Positions 23,301 to 32,355 are shown, counted from the stretch's first letter. The stretch is 42,175 nucleotides of DNA from Acidobacteriaceae bacterium (GCA_003131315.1 PKUV01000107.1:1012-43186); one strand, 5' to 3'. Made by a program: numbers and translations. The notes: generated by a model from the sequence alone, not told the origin.

Positions 23301-24116
23301 GTCGGGTAAGGCAATGGCGCGGACCGGGCTTCGAATGATGCCGACGTTTCCATTGCCTCCCCTAAAATTCCGTACGGCGGGTTTTCCCCGGTACGGCTTC
23401 AAGGCCGGACTATCAGACGAGGCCTTCCCAGTGAACTGGTTTGCCATCGTCCTTCGTGCGCCCTCTGCTGTCACCGTGTATTCCCTGCTCTGTGTCAGGG
23501 ACGATGCGCTGATGTGCACCTCCGTGCGAGCGGTACCTGCCGCTCTACCCCAGGGGCCCTCGCTCCGGTCCGGGTTATGCTGTCCCGGTCCATCTTCACT
23601 TAATCGGCCCCATCCGCCCCACTCGCGGGCACATCCCGATTTCACCGACTCGCGGCTTATACGAGATGCCTTCGCTGTGCCTATTCGCCTAGGCCTAGGC
23701 AACCCACGACTGGTTCTGAGCTTTCACTGATGCTCTTTCACAACCTGTCGTCCTCTGAGACCACGGGGAACTTTTCGGCTGCTTTTTCCCAGTACTTCAC
23801 CGAAAACACTGGCCTTCAACTTGGGATAAAAGTTTCGGCATTCCCTTCATCCTCACACTCCGATTCTGGTGAGGTGTGCGTTTTCGAGGCTTGACTACGG
23901 TTCCCTCACGCTACGACCTGTTGCTTTGCTTGCCCTCCTGTCGGAGCTGACCAGACTTACATCCAGCCAACGAGGACGTTTACATCCGGGCTTCCGACGG
24001 TTTGGTCACCCGCCCCGTCGCCGGATATCACTACAGTGCCAACTGGGTAACTTGCACTGGCGGGACTTTCACCCGCTAGACCATCAATTTAGCTTCACTG
24101 CACTATCCCGGCGCAC
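23301..24116 (-). mobile_element. ORF-less group II intron
   Basis: Read on the minus strand, the element begins GTGCGCC (5' consensus GTGYG) at 24116, passes an AGCGGGTGAAAGTCCCGC hairpin typical of bacterial domain I, and continues about 700 bases to a domain V hairpin at 23366-23400. A domain VI stem (GGCAATGG...CCATTGCC) follows with an unpaired A in TTACCC, and the element ends CCCGAC, giving the expected AY end at 23301. At 816 nt it has no room for, and no trace of, a reverse-transcriptase/maturase; splicing or mobility would need help in trans. A 178-residue ORF in this region is an accident of the structured RNA, not a protein. Confidence 0.8.
23366..23400 (-). ncRNA. Group II intron domain V catalytic hairpin
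   Basis: On the minus strand GAAGCCGTAC-CGGG-GAAAA-CCCG-CC-GTACGGAATT: a lower stem, a bulge, an upper stem and a GAAA-type loop, the standard 34-35-nt domain V plan. The usual AGC triad corresponds to AAGCC at its 5' side. Confidence 0.75.
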
Positions 24117-24603
24117 TAAAGGCGATGTTACGACAACAATCGGGCCTAAGGACTTCGAAAGCTTCTGCCAAAACCCCGTTCAAGCCCACAGAATCATCCG
24201 ACAAGTCTTTGACGGGCGGTGGGATAAAAAGAAAAACCCGCCCAGACATCAGGCGGCATATTAGCTCACGTTCCATTCTGCCCCGCTGCGTTCAGGGCGT
24301 GACGGTGAATGTTGTTTTGCTGCTCGCACTCCCTCGCGCGGTCGTCACGCCGAGGCCAGATTCTGATGGCCAGATTATGATCGCCAACCCTCTGGCCGAA
24401 AACCACCAACCTGGTGGAACCGGGCCACCGGAGCCCCGCGAATCGCCGGTTGTCCAAGCTGTCCTGTCTCCTCTTAACTTGCTAAGAACAACGCAATTAA
24501 GGAAATTGCCGCTCGTCGCTCGACATTGGCACTCTGCCTGCATTCTTTCAGGCAGACCTGTTTCCCGAGCAAGGTGGAGGTACCTATTGAGACGGAGGTA
24601 AGA
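24117..24603. other. Gene-free stretch between intron 5' exon and barrel gene
   Basis: Holds the intron's 5' flank (GACATTCCGATT-free, ending CGCCTTTA), a GGGCGG...CCGCCC hairpin at about 24217-24246, and no convincing gene. GGAGG for the next gene is at 24594. Confidence 0.5.
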
Positions 24604-25197
24604 ATGAAGCATCTTGTTTTGTCGGCAGTTCTCGTTCTCTGTTTTGCCAGCCCGAATTTCATATTTGCCCAAGCAATGAAAGGTGACCATGTGGAAGTGG
24701 GCGCATTCGCGGACTATTTCCACGTCGACCGCACCAGTCCAAGCATCAACTACGCGGGTCTCGGGGGCCGTCTTGCTTTCAACCTGCGGCCCAGTGCTCA
24801 GATCGAAGCTGAAATGGCCTACGACTTCGATCGCAGCTACACCAACGTATTTACCAACGGAGTCACGCAGCAACTCGTCCCGTCCAAGACGCACGTTTTG
24901 CACGGCCTGTTCGGTCCCAAGTTCCAGACAGGGTCGGGACCGTTTCGCTTTTTCGTCACGGGCAAGGCTGGGCTCATCAGCTTCACTACCAACAGCCAGA
25001 ACGCTCCGCAGGGATTCAAGAGTGCCCTCGGGGCGGTCGGCAACGGCGACGCCAAATTTGCTCTCTACCCAGGGGGCGGGGTCGAAGGATTCGTGGGACC
25101 GGTTGGACTGCGGCTGGAGGTCGGTGACGACATCTACTTCGACAACGGGGCACGCAACAACCTCCGCGTGACGTTCGGCCCCACCATCCGGTTCTAG
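24604..25197 (+). CDS. Outer-membrane beta-barrel protein (OmpA-like barrel)
   Basis: A 197-residue protein with a Sec signal (LVLSAVLVLCFASPNFIFAQ) and alternating beta-barrel strands: GAFADYFHVDRT, GLGGRLAFNLRP, AQIEAEMAYDFDRSY, LHGLFGPKFQTG, FRFFVTGKAG, LYPGGGVEGFVGP and LRLEVGDDIYF, ending with the C-terminal Phe typical of barrel proteins (TFGPTIRF). GGAGG lies about 5 bases before the ATG. A small 8-strand porin-like barrel with unknown ligand. Confidence 0.85.
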   Translation: MKHLVLSAVLVLCFASPNFIFAQAMKGDHVEVGAFADYFHVDRTSPSINYAGLGGRLAFNLRPSAQIEAEMAYDFDRSYTNVFTNGVTQQLVPSKTHVLHGLFGPKFQTGSGPFRFFVTGKAGLISFTTNSQNAPQGFKSALGAVGNGDAKFALYPGGGVEGFVGPVGLRLEVGDDIYFDNGARNNLRVTFGPTIRF

Positions 25198-25220
25198 CAG
25201 TCGATCGAAAGAAGCTAGAG

Positions 25221-25355
25221 ATGACAGCTTCGACCGGCACGCTCGCGAAGGTACCAGTGTCGTTGTTGTGCGCGATCGCGTTTCTCGCCGTGACCTACCT
25301 GTTGCTGGTACAGGCCGTTAAGTTCTGGTTCTATCGGCGGCACGCGCTACTTTGA
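25221..25355 (+). pseudogene. Short membrane ORF resembling the tail of a P-type Mg2+ ATPase
   Basis: A 44-codon ORF just after the barrel gene has one hydrophobic helix (LLCAIAFLAVTYLLLVQAVK) and ends FWFYRRHALL, resembling the last transmembrane helix and YRR tail of magnesium-transporting P-type ATPases. Nothing else of such an ATPase is present, and the SD is weak. Probably a fragment, possibly a stand-alone small membrane protein. Confidence 0.4.
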
Positions 25356-25491
25356 CACATACGACCGTGCGTTTTAGCGATGACATGATGCTTCCAGACC
25401 CCGTTGCACGGTTGTTGCATGGTAGAGCCATTTGGTAGAGGGACGGTGAGGCGGGACTCTAGCGGATGGCCAGACTACTTTTGGCCGCTCG

Positions 25492-25660
25492 ATGAAGACC
25501 CTTACCCCAATTCCTAAATCACAGGTGTGCCCCTTTCAAGTTTTCAATAAGGGGAAGTGCGGCACGGGTCGCGAAGAGCGCAAGAAGGCGCAAGAGTCGT
25601 TCAAGCACGACCCGGAAGTACAGGTGCTTATTGCAACGGCGCGGGCCGGGCGGAGGCGTC
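25492..25660 (+). pseudogene. Helicase C-terminal domain fragment
   Basis: The frame reads KCGTGREERKKAQESFKHDPEVQVLIATARAG; the ESFKHDPEVQVLIAT segment is that of superfamily 2 (SNF2-like) helicase motif V, normally followed by DAAGEGINLQ. Here the next residues are RARAGRRRRLQLRH, suggesting a frameshift at the motif. The ATPase half is missing, and the region runs into the 3' end of the convergent Sel1 gene. Gene debris. Confidence 0.5.
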
Positions 25661-27259
25661 GGCTTCAGCTGCGGCATTCGCAGTTACAAAATCGCCTGCC
25701 GCATCAAGTTTGGCCAGCATGTCTTTTGCTGGGGCATAGCCTCGAGCGGCTGCCTTCTGTAGCCATGATCGAGCAGTCGCAAGATCCTTCGAAACGCCGT
25801 AGCCCTGGTAATACATCATGCCAAGGTCCCATTGCGCAACGGGGACACCCGCCTCAGCCGCTCTTCTAAACCACGTCGCTGCTTCCGTGAAATCGCGTAT
25901 CACTCCCCAACCGTGAAAATAAAGTCCACCGATCATCCATTCTGCCACCGCAGATCCCTGGTCAGCCGCATTACGGTACCAATGCATAGCTTCGCCGTAA
26001 TTTTGGGACGTGCCCTGCCCATCGCGATACATGGAGCCTAGATTCACTTGAGCTTGCCGATATCCATGTTCAGCTGCCTTTCTCATCCAGTGCATCGCCT
26101 CACCGTAGTCCAGCGGAACGCCCTTTGATTGGAGGTAGGCATTAGCCAGATAAACGTGCGCCATTAACCATCCTGCCCGTGCAGCGGCGGACTCCATATC
26201 CACACCGCGCTTATACCACCTCTCCGCCTCGCGGGTGTCCTTGGGAACGCCGTTGCCGCCGGCATACATATCACCAATTCGGAAATTTGCGCCGGCTACG
26301 GCCCCGGCCTCAGAGCGAAGATCGCTCCACTGACCCAGCAAATCCGGATCCCCGATGGATGCGACTTTCATGTACCAGCGCAGTGCTTCAGTTGGGCTCT
26401 TGTCGACACCGATCCCATGTTCGTGCATTCTCGCAACGTTGTATGTTCCCCACGCGGAGCCCATTTCAGAGGCCTTCAGGTAATGCATATATGCTTCGCT
26501 CGGGCTGGGATCACCGATCAAACCACTCTCTGCGAATTGACCCAAATAGTCCTCAGCATACGCATCGCCGAGACGGGCCGCAGCCTGAAGGTATCGCAAC
26601 CCGTTCGCGAGATCTTGAGCAATATCCAAACCATTTTTCAGCGTCACGCCAAGGTCGCACTCGGCCCGAGCGTAGCCCTGGCGCGCTGCCTTCTCCAGCC
26701 ACGCCCGTGACCCAGCGGGGTCGCGCGCCACGCCACGTCCATCGAACAGGGCCTCGGCAAATCTCGTCTGCGCCTCTGCGTTACCCATCTCGGCTGCTTG
26801 GCGATACAACTGGGCAGCTTTGGCTTCGTCCCGGTCCACACCGGAACCGAGCCGGTACTTGTCAGCCTGCTGGAGTAGATCCTTCGCGGCCGGTTGAGGG
26901 TGGGTGGTGCGGGGCGTGTTTACCGACCGGCGCCCGTGAGCACCGACCGCAGGTCCAGTCAGCCTTTCCACTGAGTTGCCACCTACCCGGGCTCGCGAAC
27001 GGCCAATCTGCAGAATAAGGCTGTCGCTCGCTCTCGCGCTTCGAAGCTGCTCCTCGACCACATCGGTCAACTCGAAATCAACTCCGTACTGTTTCACCAG
27101 TGCAGCCATGCGTGCGTTCGGCACTCCGGATTTAAGACCGTGTTCTACGTCGGCGGCCGAAAGGGGCCGCGGAGCATTTTGTGCCGTTATCGTCCGACCC
27201 GCGGTACTCCCCACCAGGAATAGCAGTATGCAGCCGACTAGTACCGTCGTAGCGCGCAT
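25628..27259 (-). CDS. Secreted Sel1-repeat (TPR-like) protein
   Basis: A 543-residue protein with an N-terminal signal (LVGCILLFLVGSTAG) and then, from about residue 130, ten or more Sel1-like repeats of about 36 residues: AAQLYRQAAEMGNAEAQTRFAEAL, AMHWMRKAAEHGYRQAQVNLG, EAATWFRRAAEAGVPVAQWDLG and the like. Sel1 repeats form solenoids for protein-protein contacts. A small N-terminal domain (residues 30-90) with VLEQLRSA-type helices precedes them. GGAGG lies in the end of the upstream FecR gene, whose stop is 2 bases before this start: an operon, probably with shared export or scaffolding. The C-terminal Ala-rich tail overlaps the helicase debris. Confidence 0.88.
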   Translation of the reverse strand: MRATTVLVGCILLFLVGSTAGRTITAQNAPRPLSAADVEHGLKSGVPNARMAALVKQYGVDFELTDVVEEQLRSARASDSLILQIGRSRARVGGNSVERLTGPAVGAHGRRSVNTPRTTHPQPAAKDLLQQADKYRLGSGVDRDEAKAAQLYRQAAEMGNAEAQTRFAEALFDGRGVARDPAGSRAWLEKAARQGYARAECDLGVTLKNGLDIAQDLANGLRYLQAAARLGDAYAEDYLGQFAESGLIGDPSPSEAYMHYLKASEMGSAWGTYNVARMHEHGIGVDKSPTEALRWYMKVASIGDPDLLGQWSDLRSEAGAVAGANFRIGDMYAGGNGVPKDTREAERWYKRGVDMESAAARAGWLMAHVYLANAYLQSKGVPLDYGEAMHWMRKAAEHGYRQAQVNLGSMYRDGQGTSQNYGEAMHWYRNAADQGSAVAEWMIGGLYFHGWGVIRDFTEAATWFRRAAEAGVPVAQWDLGMMYYQGYGVSKDLATARSWLQKAAARGYAPAKDMLAKLDAAGDFVTANAAAEADASARPAPLQ

Positions 27260-27261
27260 GT

Positions 27262-29289
27262 TTACCTCCGATCGGCTATGATCTCGTTTTCCGCTTGCAT
27301 CGCCCGACGGGCGCGCCCCAGGCGGGCTTTAGCAGCGGTGCTATTCCCGTCGACTTGCAAAGCCTGTTTATAGTTAGCAATTGCCGCCGTGTAATTGCCC
27401 TTGTCCATCTGTCGGTTGGCCGAATCTACGTAACTCTGTGCGGTACGTGCCGTAGCTCCGCGAGACCCAGGTGCCAGTGTCGTCATTGGGCGTGCCGAGG
27501 TCGACTTCGAACTCAGAATCCTTGAAGACGGTGTAGTACGCGAGCCACTGCCCGACCTGGACGCGGTACGTGCCGTAGCTCCGCGAGACCCAGGTGCCAG
27601 TGTCGTCATTCGGCGTGTCGATGTCGACTTCGGCCTCCGAATCCTTGAAGACGGTGCAGTACGCAAGCCACTGCCCGACCTGGGCATGGATCTGCGTCCG
27701 CTCTGTGCATTTCTGGCCGGCTGGACGGTTCTTTCAATGCCGCTCTCTGACGGCATGGGTCGCGCCGTGCCGGCCGAATCGAGCTGCGTGACCTCCCGGA
27801 CCGGAATGACATGGCCATCCCCCTGGATGCCTTCCTGCACCTGCGCCGCCTGCTTATCGAGGGACTGCGGCGCCGCTGCCGGCTGCCTCTTCGTGAAGAA
27901 CCGCTCCTGCTGTCCGCCGCGCATCATCGAGGAGGGGCTCGCCGGGCGATTCGTCGCCGAAAGGGTTTCCCTGTTTGGAACGATGGGCAGATTTCCGGTC
28001 ATCATGCACCCGTCACGAAAAGCGTCGCGGCTCACCGCTGTCGGCGCAGAGCGTCCGGTGCCGAAGTGATCTGCCGGAAGCGTCGAGACCGCCTTGCGGA
28101 CCCGCACGTCGCTGGCGGCCAGCCGCACATTGGAGAAACGGTTGCCGCTGTGCAGCGGGGCGACGCCGTCGAATCCGCGATTGATGTTCGTGATGTTGGT
28201 CGCGTCGGTGACATTGACCACGTTGAAGTGAGAACCGTACCGTCCGTACCAGGGGTAGAAGTGATCGCCCGGACCGATCGGCAGCCAGCCCACCGATCCG
28301 AACCCGAAGCCGACGGAAACTCCCCGGTGGCCGCCGAATCCGAAGAACGACACGTAGGCCGGCGCCCACTCCGGCCGATAGTTGCCATAGCCGTCAACCG
28401 GTCCCGGCCACCACATCCAGGAACTGCCATAGAGGAACCAGCGGCCGTAGTGGTAGGGTGCCCAGCCCCAAGGTTCGTACGAGACCCACGTCCAGCCCCA
28501 GTATGGCTCCCAGACCCAGCGGCCGGCGCGATAGGGAGCCCAGCCCACGGCGACGGTCGGCGACCACACCTGGCCGTAGTCCGGCACGTTGACCCAGTGT
28601 CCGTAGGCATCGAGATCTTCGCTCCCCACGTAGTAGCGGTTGGTGTGGTTCCACGATTGAGCGTTGCGGATCACTCCGTCGCGGTCGTTGTTCCAGGAAT
28701 CCCAGCTGTCCTCCGAAGGCGCGCCGCCGAGCACGTATCCCGCCTCGTCGGCGGTGCCACGCACAGTCGCGGCTTGGCCCTTCTCCACGCGGGTGCTGCC
28801 CTGGGGCGTGGAAATGTCCGCCGCTCCTGTGCGCACTATCACTTGCGTCTCGTAGCCGTTCACCTCGATGCGGTAAACGCCTTCCTTGGACGTGGGCCGG
28901 ATGGCCACATTCGGCGTGTCGATCTCGACTTCGGCCTCGGAATCCTTGAAGACGGTGTAGTACGCGAGCCCCTGCCCGACCTGGACCTGGATCTGCGTCC
29001 GCTCCACGGTTGCGATCTTTGCTTGCGCGTTGTTACCGAGACGAAGGATGTTCGCATGGTCGAGTTGCAGCTCGGCCTGGGAACGGTCTCCTGTCGAGAT
29101 CCTGTCGCCACCGACCTGGGGCTGATTCAGCGCCGCGGCTGCCCAGTCACCCGTGTCGCCGCGCTGCGTCGAAACGTCGCCCTGGATCAGGCTGATGCGC
29201 GCCACTCCGGGCGAAATGTCCACCTGCGCGCTGGCCAGTACAGTGAAGAATCCAAGTAAGAAGACCGACAGCAGAAAGTTGCGTTTCAT
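27262..29289 (-). CDS. Secreted FecR-domain protein with repeat-derived tail and TPR
   Basis: A 675-residue protein. Signal peptide (FLLSVFLLGFFTVLASA) is followed by a FecR domain (about residues 30-170: VARISLIQGDVSTQRGD, LRLGNNAQAKIATV, AAVRPTSKEGVYRIEVNG) and a Trp/Tyr/Gly-rich middle (residues 205-340: WVWEPYWGWTWVSYEPWGWAPYHYGRW) of the DUF6600 type. Residues 537-618 are two 41-residue repeats (GSRTTPSSRI, KSTSARPMTTLAPGSRGATARTA), which are out-of-frame copies of the gene's own FecR DNA. A TPR-like motif closes the protein (MDKGNYTAAIANYKQAL). The start at 29289 has AGGTGG upstream; a GTG two codons earlier is possible. The next gene follows by 2 bases. Confidence 0.85.
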   Translation of the reverse strand: MKRNFLLSVFLLGFFTVLASAQVDISPGVARISLIQGDVSTQRGDTGDWAAAALNQPQVGGDRISTGDRSQAELQLDHANILRLGNNAQAKIATVERTQIQVQVGQGLAYYTVFKDSEAEVEIDTPNVAIRPTSKEGVYRIEVNGYETQVIVRTGAADISTPQGSTRVEKGQAATVRGTADEAGYVLGGAPSEDSWDSWNNDRDGVIRNAQSWNHTNRYYVGSEDLDAYGHWVNVPDYGQVWSPTVAVGWAPYRAGRWVWEPYWGWTWVSYEPWGWAPYHYGRWFLYGSSWMWWPGPVDGYGNYRPEWAPAYVSFFGFGGHRGVSVGFGFGSVGWLPIGPGDHFYPWYGRYGSHFNVVNVTDATNITNINRGFDGVAPLHSGNRFSNVRLAASDVRVRKAVSTLPADHFGTGRSAPTAVSRDAFRDGCMMTGNLPIVPNRETLSATNRPASPSSMMRGGQQERFFTKRQPAAAPQSLDKQAAQVQEGIQGDGHVIPVREVTQLDSAGTARPMPSESGIERTVQPARNAQSGRRSMPRSGSGLRTAPSSRIRRPKSTSTRRMTTLAPGSRGATARTASRSGSGSRTTPSSRILSSKSTSARPMTTLAPGSRGATARTAQSYVDSANRQMDKGNYTAAIANYKQALQVDGNSTAAKARLGRARRAMQAENEIIADRR
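27440..27703. repeat. Two 123-bp tandem units derived from the FecR-coding DNA
   Basis: Units start at 27440 and 27563 (GCGGTACGTGCCGTAGCTCC). Each holds a copy of the DNA that, at 28908-29004, encodes part of the FecR domain; the copy at 27607-27703 matches it at roughly 90% by eye. The copies are read in a different frame from the source. Confidence 0.85.
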
Positions 29290-29380
29290 GCCCACCTAAC
29301 CCGGGGGAACCCCGTTACTGAGGGATTCGCGGATTTATAGCACTGCAGGTGCCGTGCCAGACTTGCAGCCCCGCTGCGCC

Positions 29381-29877
29381 CCGCAACTCCTTTGCTTCCA
29401 TGAAGCGCACGATGCCGATTATGCGTTCGTGGAGGATGGACTGGCCGACCTCGGCCATGAGTGGTGGTTTTCGGCCACCTGGCCGCGCTAGGTGAGGGCC
29501 GACACATGCTTGTTCCGCATCCACTTCACGTTCGCGTTGTCGAGCCGACTCTCCTAGAGTGGACAGAGGTCGAGCCCGGATGTTCTGAACCGCATCGATG
29601 GCTCGGCGGATACGAGCATCTGAAGCGTGCCATCGAACTTGCACCCGACGACGAACTAGCGCGACGGAAGTTGGTGGTTCTAATTTTGGGCCGCGTGGGT
29701 TTTGCCTCGTACGAGTTGCCCGTTGGGTACTTGGGCGCGGCCCATGAGGATTTGGCGGCCCTCAGCGAGGCGGAGGTACTATTGCAAGGCTTGTCAAGCG
29801 CCGACGACCGCAGACAGCTTGCTGCCGAGATTGCAGAGGAGCGGAGATTGATTCAAGAGTATTTGCGCAATCGATAG
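29381..29877 (+). pseudogene. Frameshifted hypothetical gene
   Basis: One frame reads FHEAHDADYAFVEDGLADLG, HEWWFSATWPR and, after an in-frame TAG at 29489, FRIHFTFALSSRLS; another then takes over as LEWTEVEPGCSEPHRWLGGYEHL and continues through ELAPDDELARRKLVVLILGRVGF to EERRLIQEYLRNR and a stop at 29877. Together they look like one protein of about 165 residues with a TPR-like C-terminal half, broken by one stop and one frameshift. Not recognised. Confidence 0.6.
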
Positions 29878-30129
29878 CCGGTTGAGCATTGTTGGTGAAA
29901 CATTGCACCAACAATCCTCCATTGGTGTAAACGGAAATCGTCTGAGCCGTGCGGATTGCGCCCGGATCACGGGCAAACAGGAAGGAACCGAATTACTTCT
30001 CGTTTGCCGACTAACCGCCCACTGGCACGCAAAATAAGGAGTTGTGGAGCAAGCACCATAACCTCTGAACCCTTGAAAGTAGTTGGCGCCGCGCGGCGTT
30101 GGCGGCAAATAAACGCCGACGGTTTTGAA

Positions 30130-30966
30130 TCACGGCTTGCCCGCTGCATCAACGCGCGGGATGCGGGACCATCCGGCGGGCGTGCGCTGGAATTGCGCGG
30201 TTACGAAGGGGAAGAAGGAACTACGCTCGCGGTTCCAAGTGAGGCATTGGATGGCAACGGATGAGCGATCCACTTGAATGATATTAAATGAATTTAGTTC
30301 GCCGCGAGCGCGCGTTGAGGTGGCGGTTCCGGCGTGGATGACGAGTGCGGAGTGGCCTGGAATTTTGTAACGCGCTGCGCTTTCGCTGGTGCGACTGATA
30401 TGCAAATGGCCGGAGAGGATTAGATCTATACGGCAGCGCGCAAAGCCAGCCATAGCCATGTGCGCGCGTCCGACCAAACCGTGAACCTCGTGGGTTTCGG
30501 GCAAATCGAAGGGATGATGGGAGACGATGACGCGCGTACGATTCCCGCCGCATGTTTCGAGCCGCGCGCAACTCCGGGCGACCTGCTGGTGGTTAATGCG
30601 GCCATTCTTAAAGGTGAGCGAGCGGGCGGTATTGATGCCTACGATCGCGATTTCATCGTCGCAGTAAAACGGCTCCAGCTCCTTGCTGATGTAGCGCTGG
30701 TAATTTAGAAGGGGTTTTAGGGCGCGGGCCAGAACGTTGTACAAAGGCACGTCGTGATTGCCCGGGACCACAATTTGCGGTGAAGGGAGAGCCTCCAGAA
30801 ACTGACGGGCTTCCTGAAACTCGCGCTCTTTCGCGCGCTGGGTAAGATCGCCCGAAACTACCACGATGTCAGGCCTGGCTTCGGTGACGGTGGCGATCAA
30901 TGCTTGTACAGTGGCGCGCTCGATACGACCGAAGTGAGGGTCCGATAGGTGGGCGATGGTGCGCAT
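30130..30966 (-). CDS. Calcineurin-like metallophosphoesterase
   Basis: The 278-residue protein has all the metal-binding blocks of the metallophosphoesterase fold in order: D-x-H (HLSDPHFG, residues 7-13), GDLTQR, GNHDVP, HHPFD and GHLHISR. Related enzymes include CpdA cyclic-AMP phosphodiesterase and nucleotide or lipid phosphatases; substrate not determinable. The C-terminal 40 residues, FVTAQFQRTPAGWSRIPRVDAA, are unrelated to the active site. It is 15 bases after the lipid-kinase gene and probably co-transcribed with it, so a lipid- or nucleotide-phosphate role is attractive but inferential. Confidence 0.9.
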   Translation of the reverse strand: MRTIAHLSDPHFGRIERATVQALIATVTEARPDIVVVSGDLTQRAKEREFQEARQFLEALPSPQIVVPGNHDVPLYNVLARALKPLLNYQRYISKELEPFYCDDEIAIVGINTARSLTFKNGRINHQQVARSCARLETCGGNRTRVIVSHHPFDLPETHEVHGLVGRAHMAMAGFARCRIDLILSGHLHISRTSESAARYKIPGHSALVIHAGTATSTRARGELNSFNIIQVDRSSVAIQCLTWNRERSSFFPFVTAQFQRTPAGWSRIPRVDAAGKP

Positions 30967-30981
30967 TTTATTTAGAGTGAG

Positions 30982-31908
30982 TTAAGCGCTGCTCCCCGGG
31001 ACGTTTTTTACGGGCACGATCACGCGCAGAGCACCGGGATGGGTGAGGTAATTCAACGGAGTATTCATTTGATTTACTTCGCCGTCCGTGGAAACGCTTG
31101 TCCGGGGTCTCCGCGTCTCGATCGAGAATTGTTTTGTAATCAGAGCATCGAAATCGCCGCCTTCGTGCAATCGTCCAAAAAGTGCCAGAAAGGCCAGTCG
31201 CACCAGGTCAACACGGCCAGCGCGATTTGCCACAAAGAGGCAGAGCTCGCCCGCGTCGAGCCTTCTGCGCTCGCCGATATTCAAACCTTCCATTTCATAT
31301 CTATTATTGCCGATGAATACCAATGGCGTCTTGCGCAAAAGCTCCTTCCCATCCAAGAGCAGGCGAACGCGAAGAAGCGAGTAGTGCCTCAGAACCGAAA
31401 GGGAGGCTTGGGCAAAAGCTACCCACTTGTTGCGGCCTTTCTTCTTTTTCTCCTTCTGCTCCTCGCAGTGGCGCACGATGCGCGGATAGATGCCCAGGCT
31501 GGAATTGTTGAGGAAAATGCGGCCGTTGACTTCACCGACATCCACGGGTATAGCGCGGCCAGTGATGAGATTGCGAGCTGCGCCTTCGAGATCCTGTGGA
31601 ATGTGCAAATCCTTCGCGAAATGATTTAAGGTCCCAAGCGGAAGAACACCCAGCGTGATGGATGATCCCATGAGCTCGTTCGCCACGGCATTTACGGTGC
31701 CGTCACCGCCACCGGCCACGATGATTTGGCTATTTTCTTTCACGGCGCGGCGAGCCAGCTCGGGGATTTCAGCGCCGCTGGACGCGAGGAGGATGCGCGC
31801 CGGCATGCCATTTTCAGCAAATATTCGGGAGAGCTTTTCGCGCAGTTCCGGACCCGGGTGGCAACCCGAAGTGCTATTGAGGATGCAGGTTAAACCGGAA
31901 GACGCCAC
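30982..31908 (-). CDS. Diacylglycerol kinase family lipid kinase (YegS/DagK type)
   Basis: A 308-residue DAGK-catalytic-domain protein. The GGDGTVNAV motif (residues 65-73, in IIVAGGGDGTVNAVANEL) binds the nucleotide, and PLGTLNHFAKDLHIP follows with the family's N-x-F-A-x-x-L pattern. The C-terminal beta domain has DVGEVNGRIFLNNSSLG and TDGE. These enzymes phosphorylate lipid diacylglycerol or related lipids with ATP. GTG start. The following metallophosphoesterase is 15 bases away. Specific substrate unknown. Confidence 0.9.
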   Translation of the reverse strand: MASSGLTCILNSTSGCHPGPELREKLSRIFAENGMPARILLASSGAEIPELARRAVKENSQIIVAGGGDGTVNAVANELMGSSITLGVLPLGTLNHFAKDLHIPQDLEGAARNLITGRAIPVDVGEVNGRIFLNNSSLGIYPRIVRHCEEQKEKKKKGRNKWVAFAQASLSVLRHYSLLRVRLLLDGKELLRKTPLVFIGNNRYEMEGLNIGERRRLDAGELCLFVANRAGRVDLVRLAFLALFGRLHEGGDFDALITKQFSIETRRPRTSVSTDGEVNQMNTPLNYLTHPGALRVIVPVKNVPGSSA

Positions 31909-32005
31909 GTGGTTTCACTGTTTTCAGATCGCAGAACTCTATCTCTGCACGATGCGTTTGAGCGCTGGAATCAGCAGCAGCGAAGAAAAGTCTACCACAC
32001 ACATG

Positions 32006-32355
32006 TCACCCATCGAGCGGCGGTGCACGAGCTTGATATTGGCGCTCGCACCCGATTACGGGCGGGTGACGGGCTATCCGGAAATAATCCACTTGCTCGG
32101 TTAACGGGCATCTATTCGGAGAGATGAATCTGCCAGCCACCTCTGGTCTCCGATAGTGTGTCCGCAGATCCGATCGCGGCCACATAACAGCCATGGCCCG
32201 CTCAACCGATTCCGTCAGCTTGTGCACGTAACGCTGGCTGACGGTGATCGAAGAATGCCCCATCAGTTGCTTGATCACGTGGGCACTCGCGCCAGCTTCA
32301 CCGAGCCTGGTTCCGAAGGTATGCCGGAAGGAATGAAGACTCAAGAAGAGCTTAT
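32006..32355 (-). pseudogene. Truncated tyrosine recombinase / phage integrase (C-terminal remnant)
   Basis: Starts abruptly at LHSFRHTFGTRLGEAG (catalytic H-x-x-R of box II), then HVIKQLMGHSSITVSQRYVH (box with the second catalytic His and Tyr nucleophile). The first 200 or so residues, including box I Arg, are missing; a stop lies just upstream in frame. The rest (AMAVMWPRSDLR) is not conserved. It lies 9-20 bases beyond the NRPS-PKS stop, suggesting the biosynthetic gene came in with, or next to, a mobile element. Confidence 0.7.

Noticed and set aside
23166-23702. 178-codon minus-strand ORF in the intron
   Set aside because: It covers the end of the intron RNA, including domains V and VI, and has no reverse-transcriptase or other protein motif.
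27811-29259. 482-codon plus-strand ORF opposite the FecR gene
   Set aside because: Low-complexity antisense frame; the minus strand has a signal peptide, a FecR domain and a TPR.
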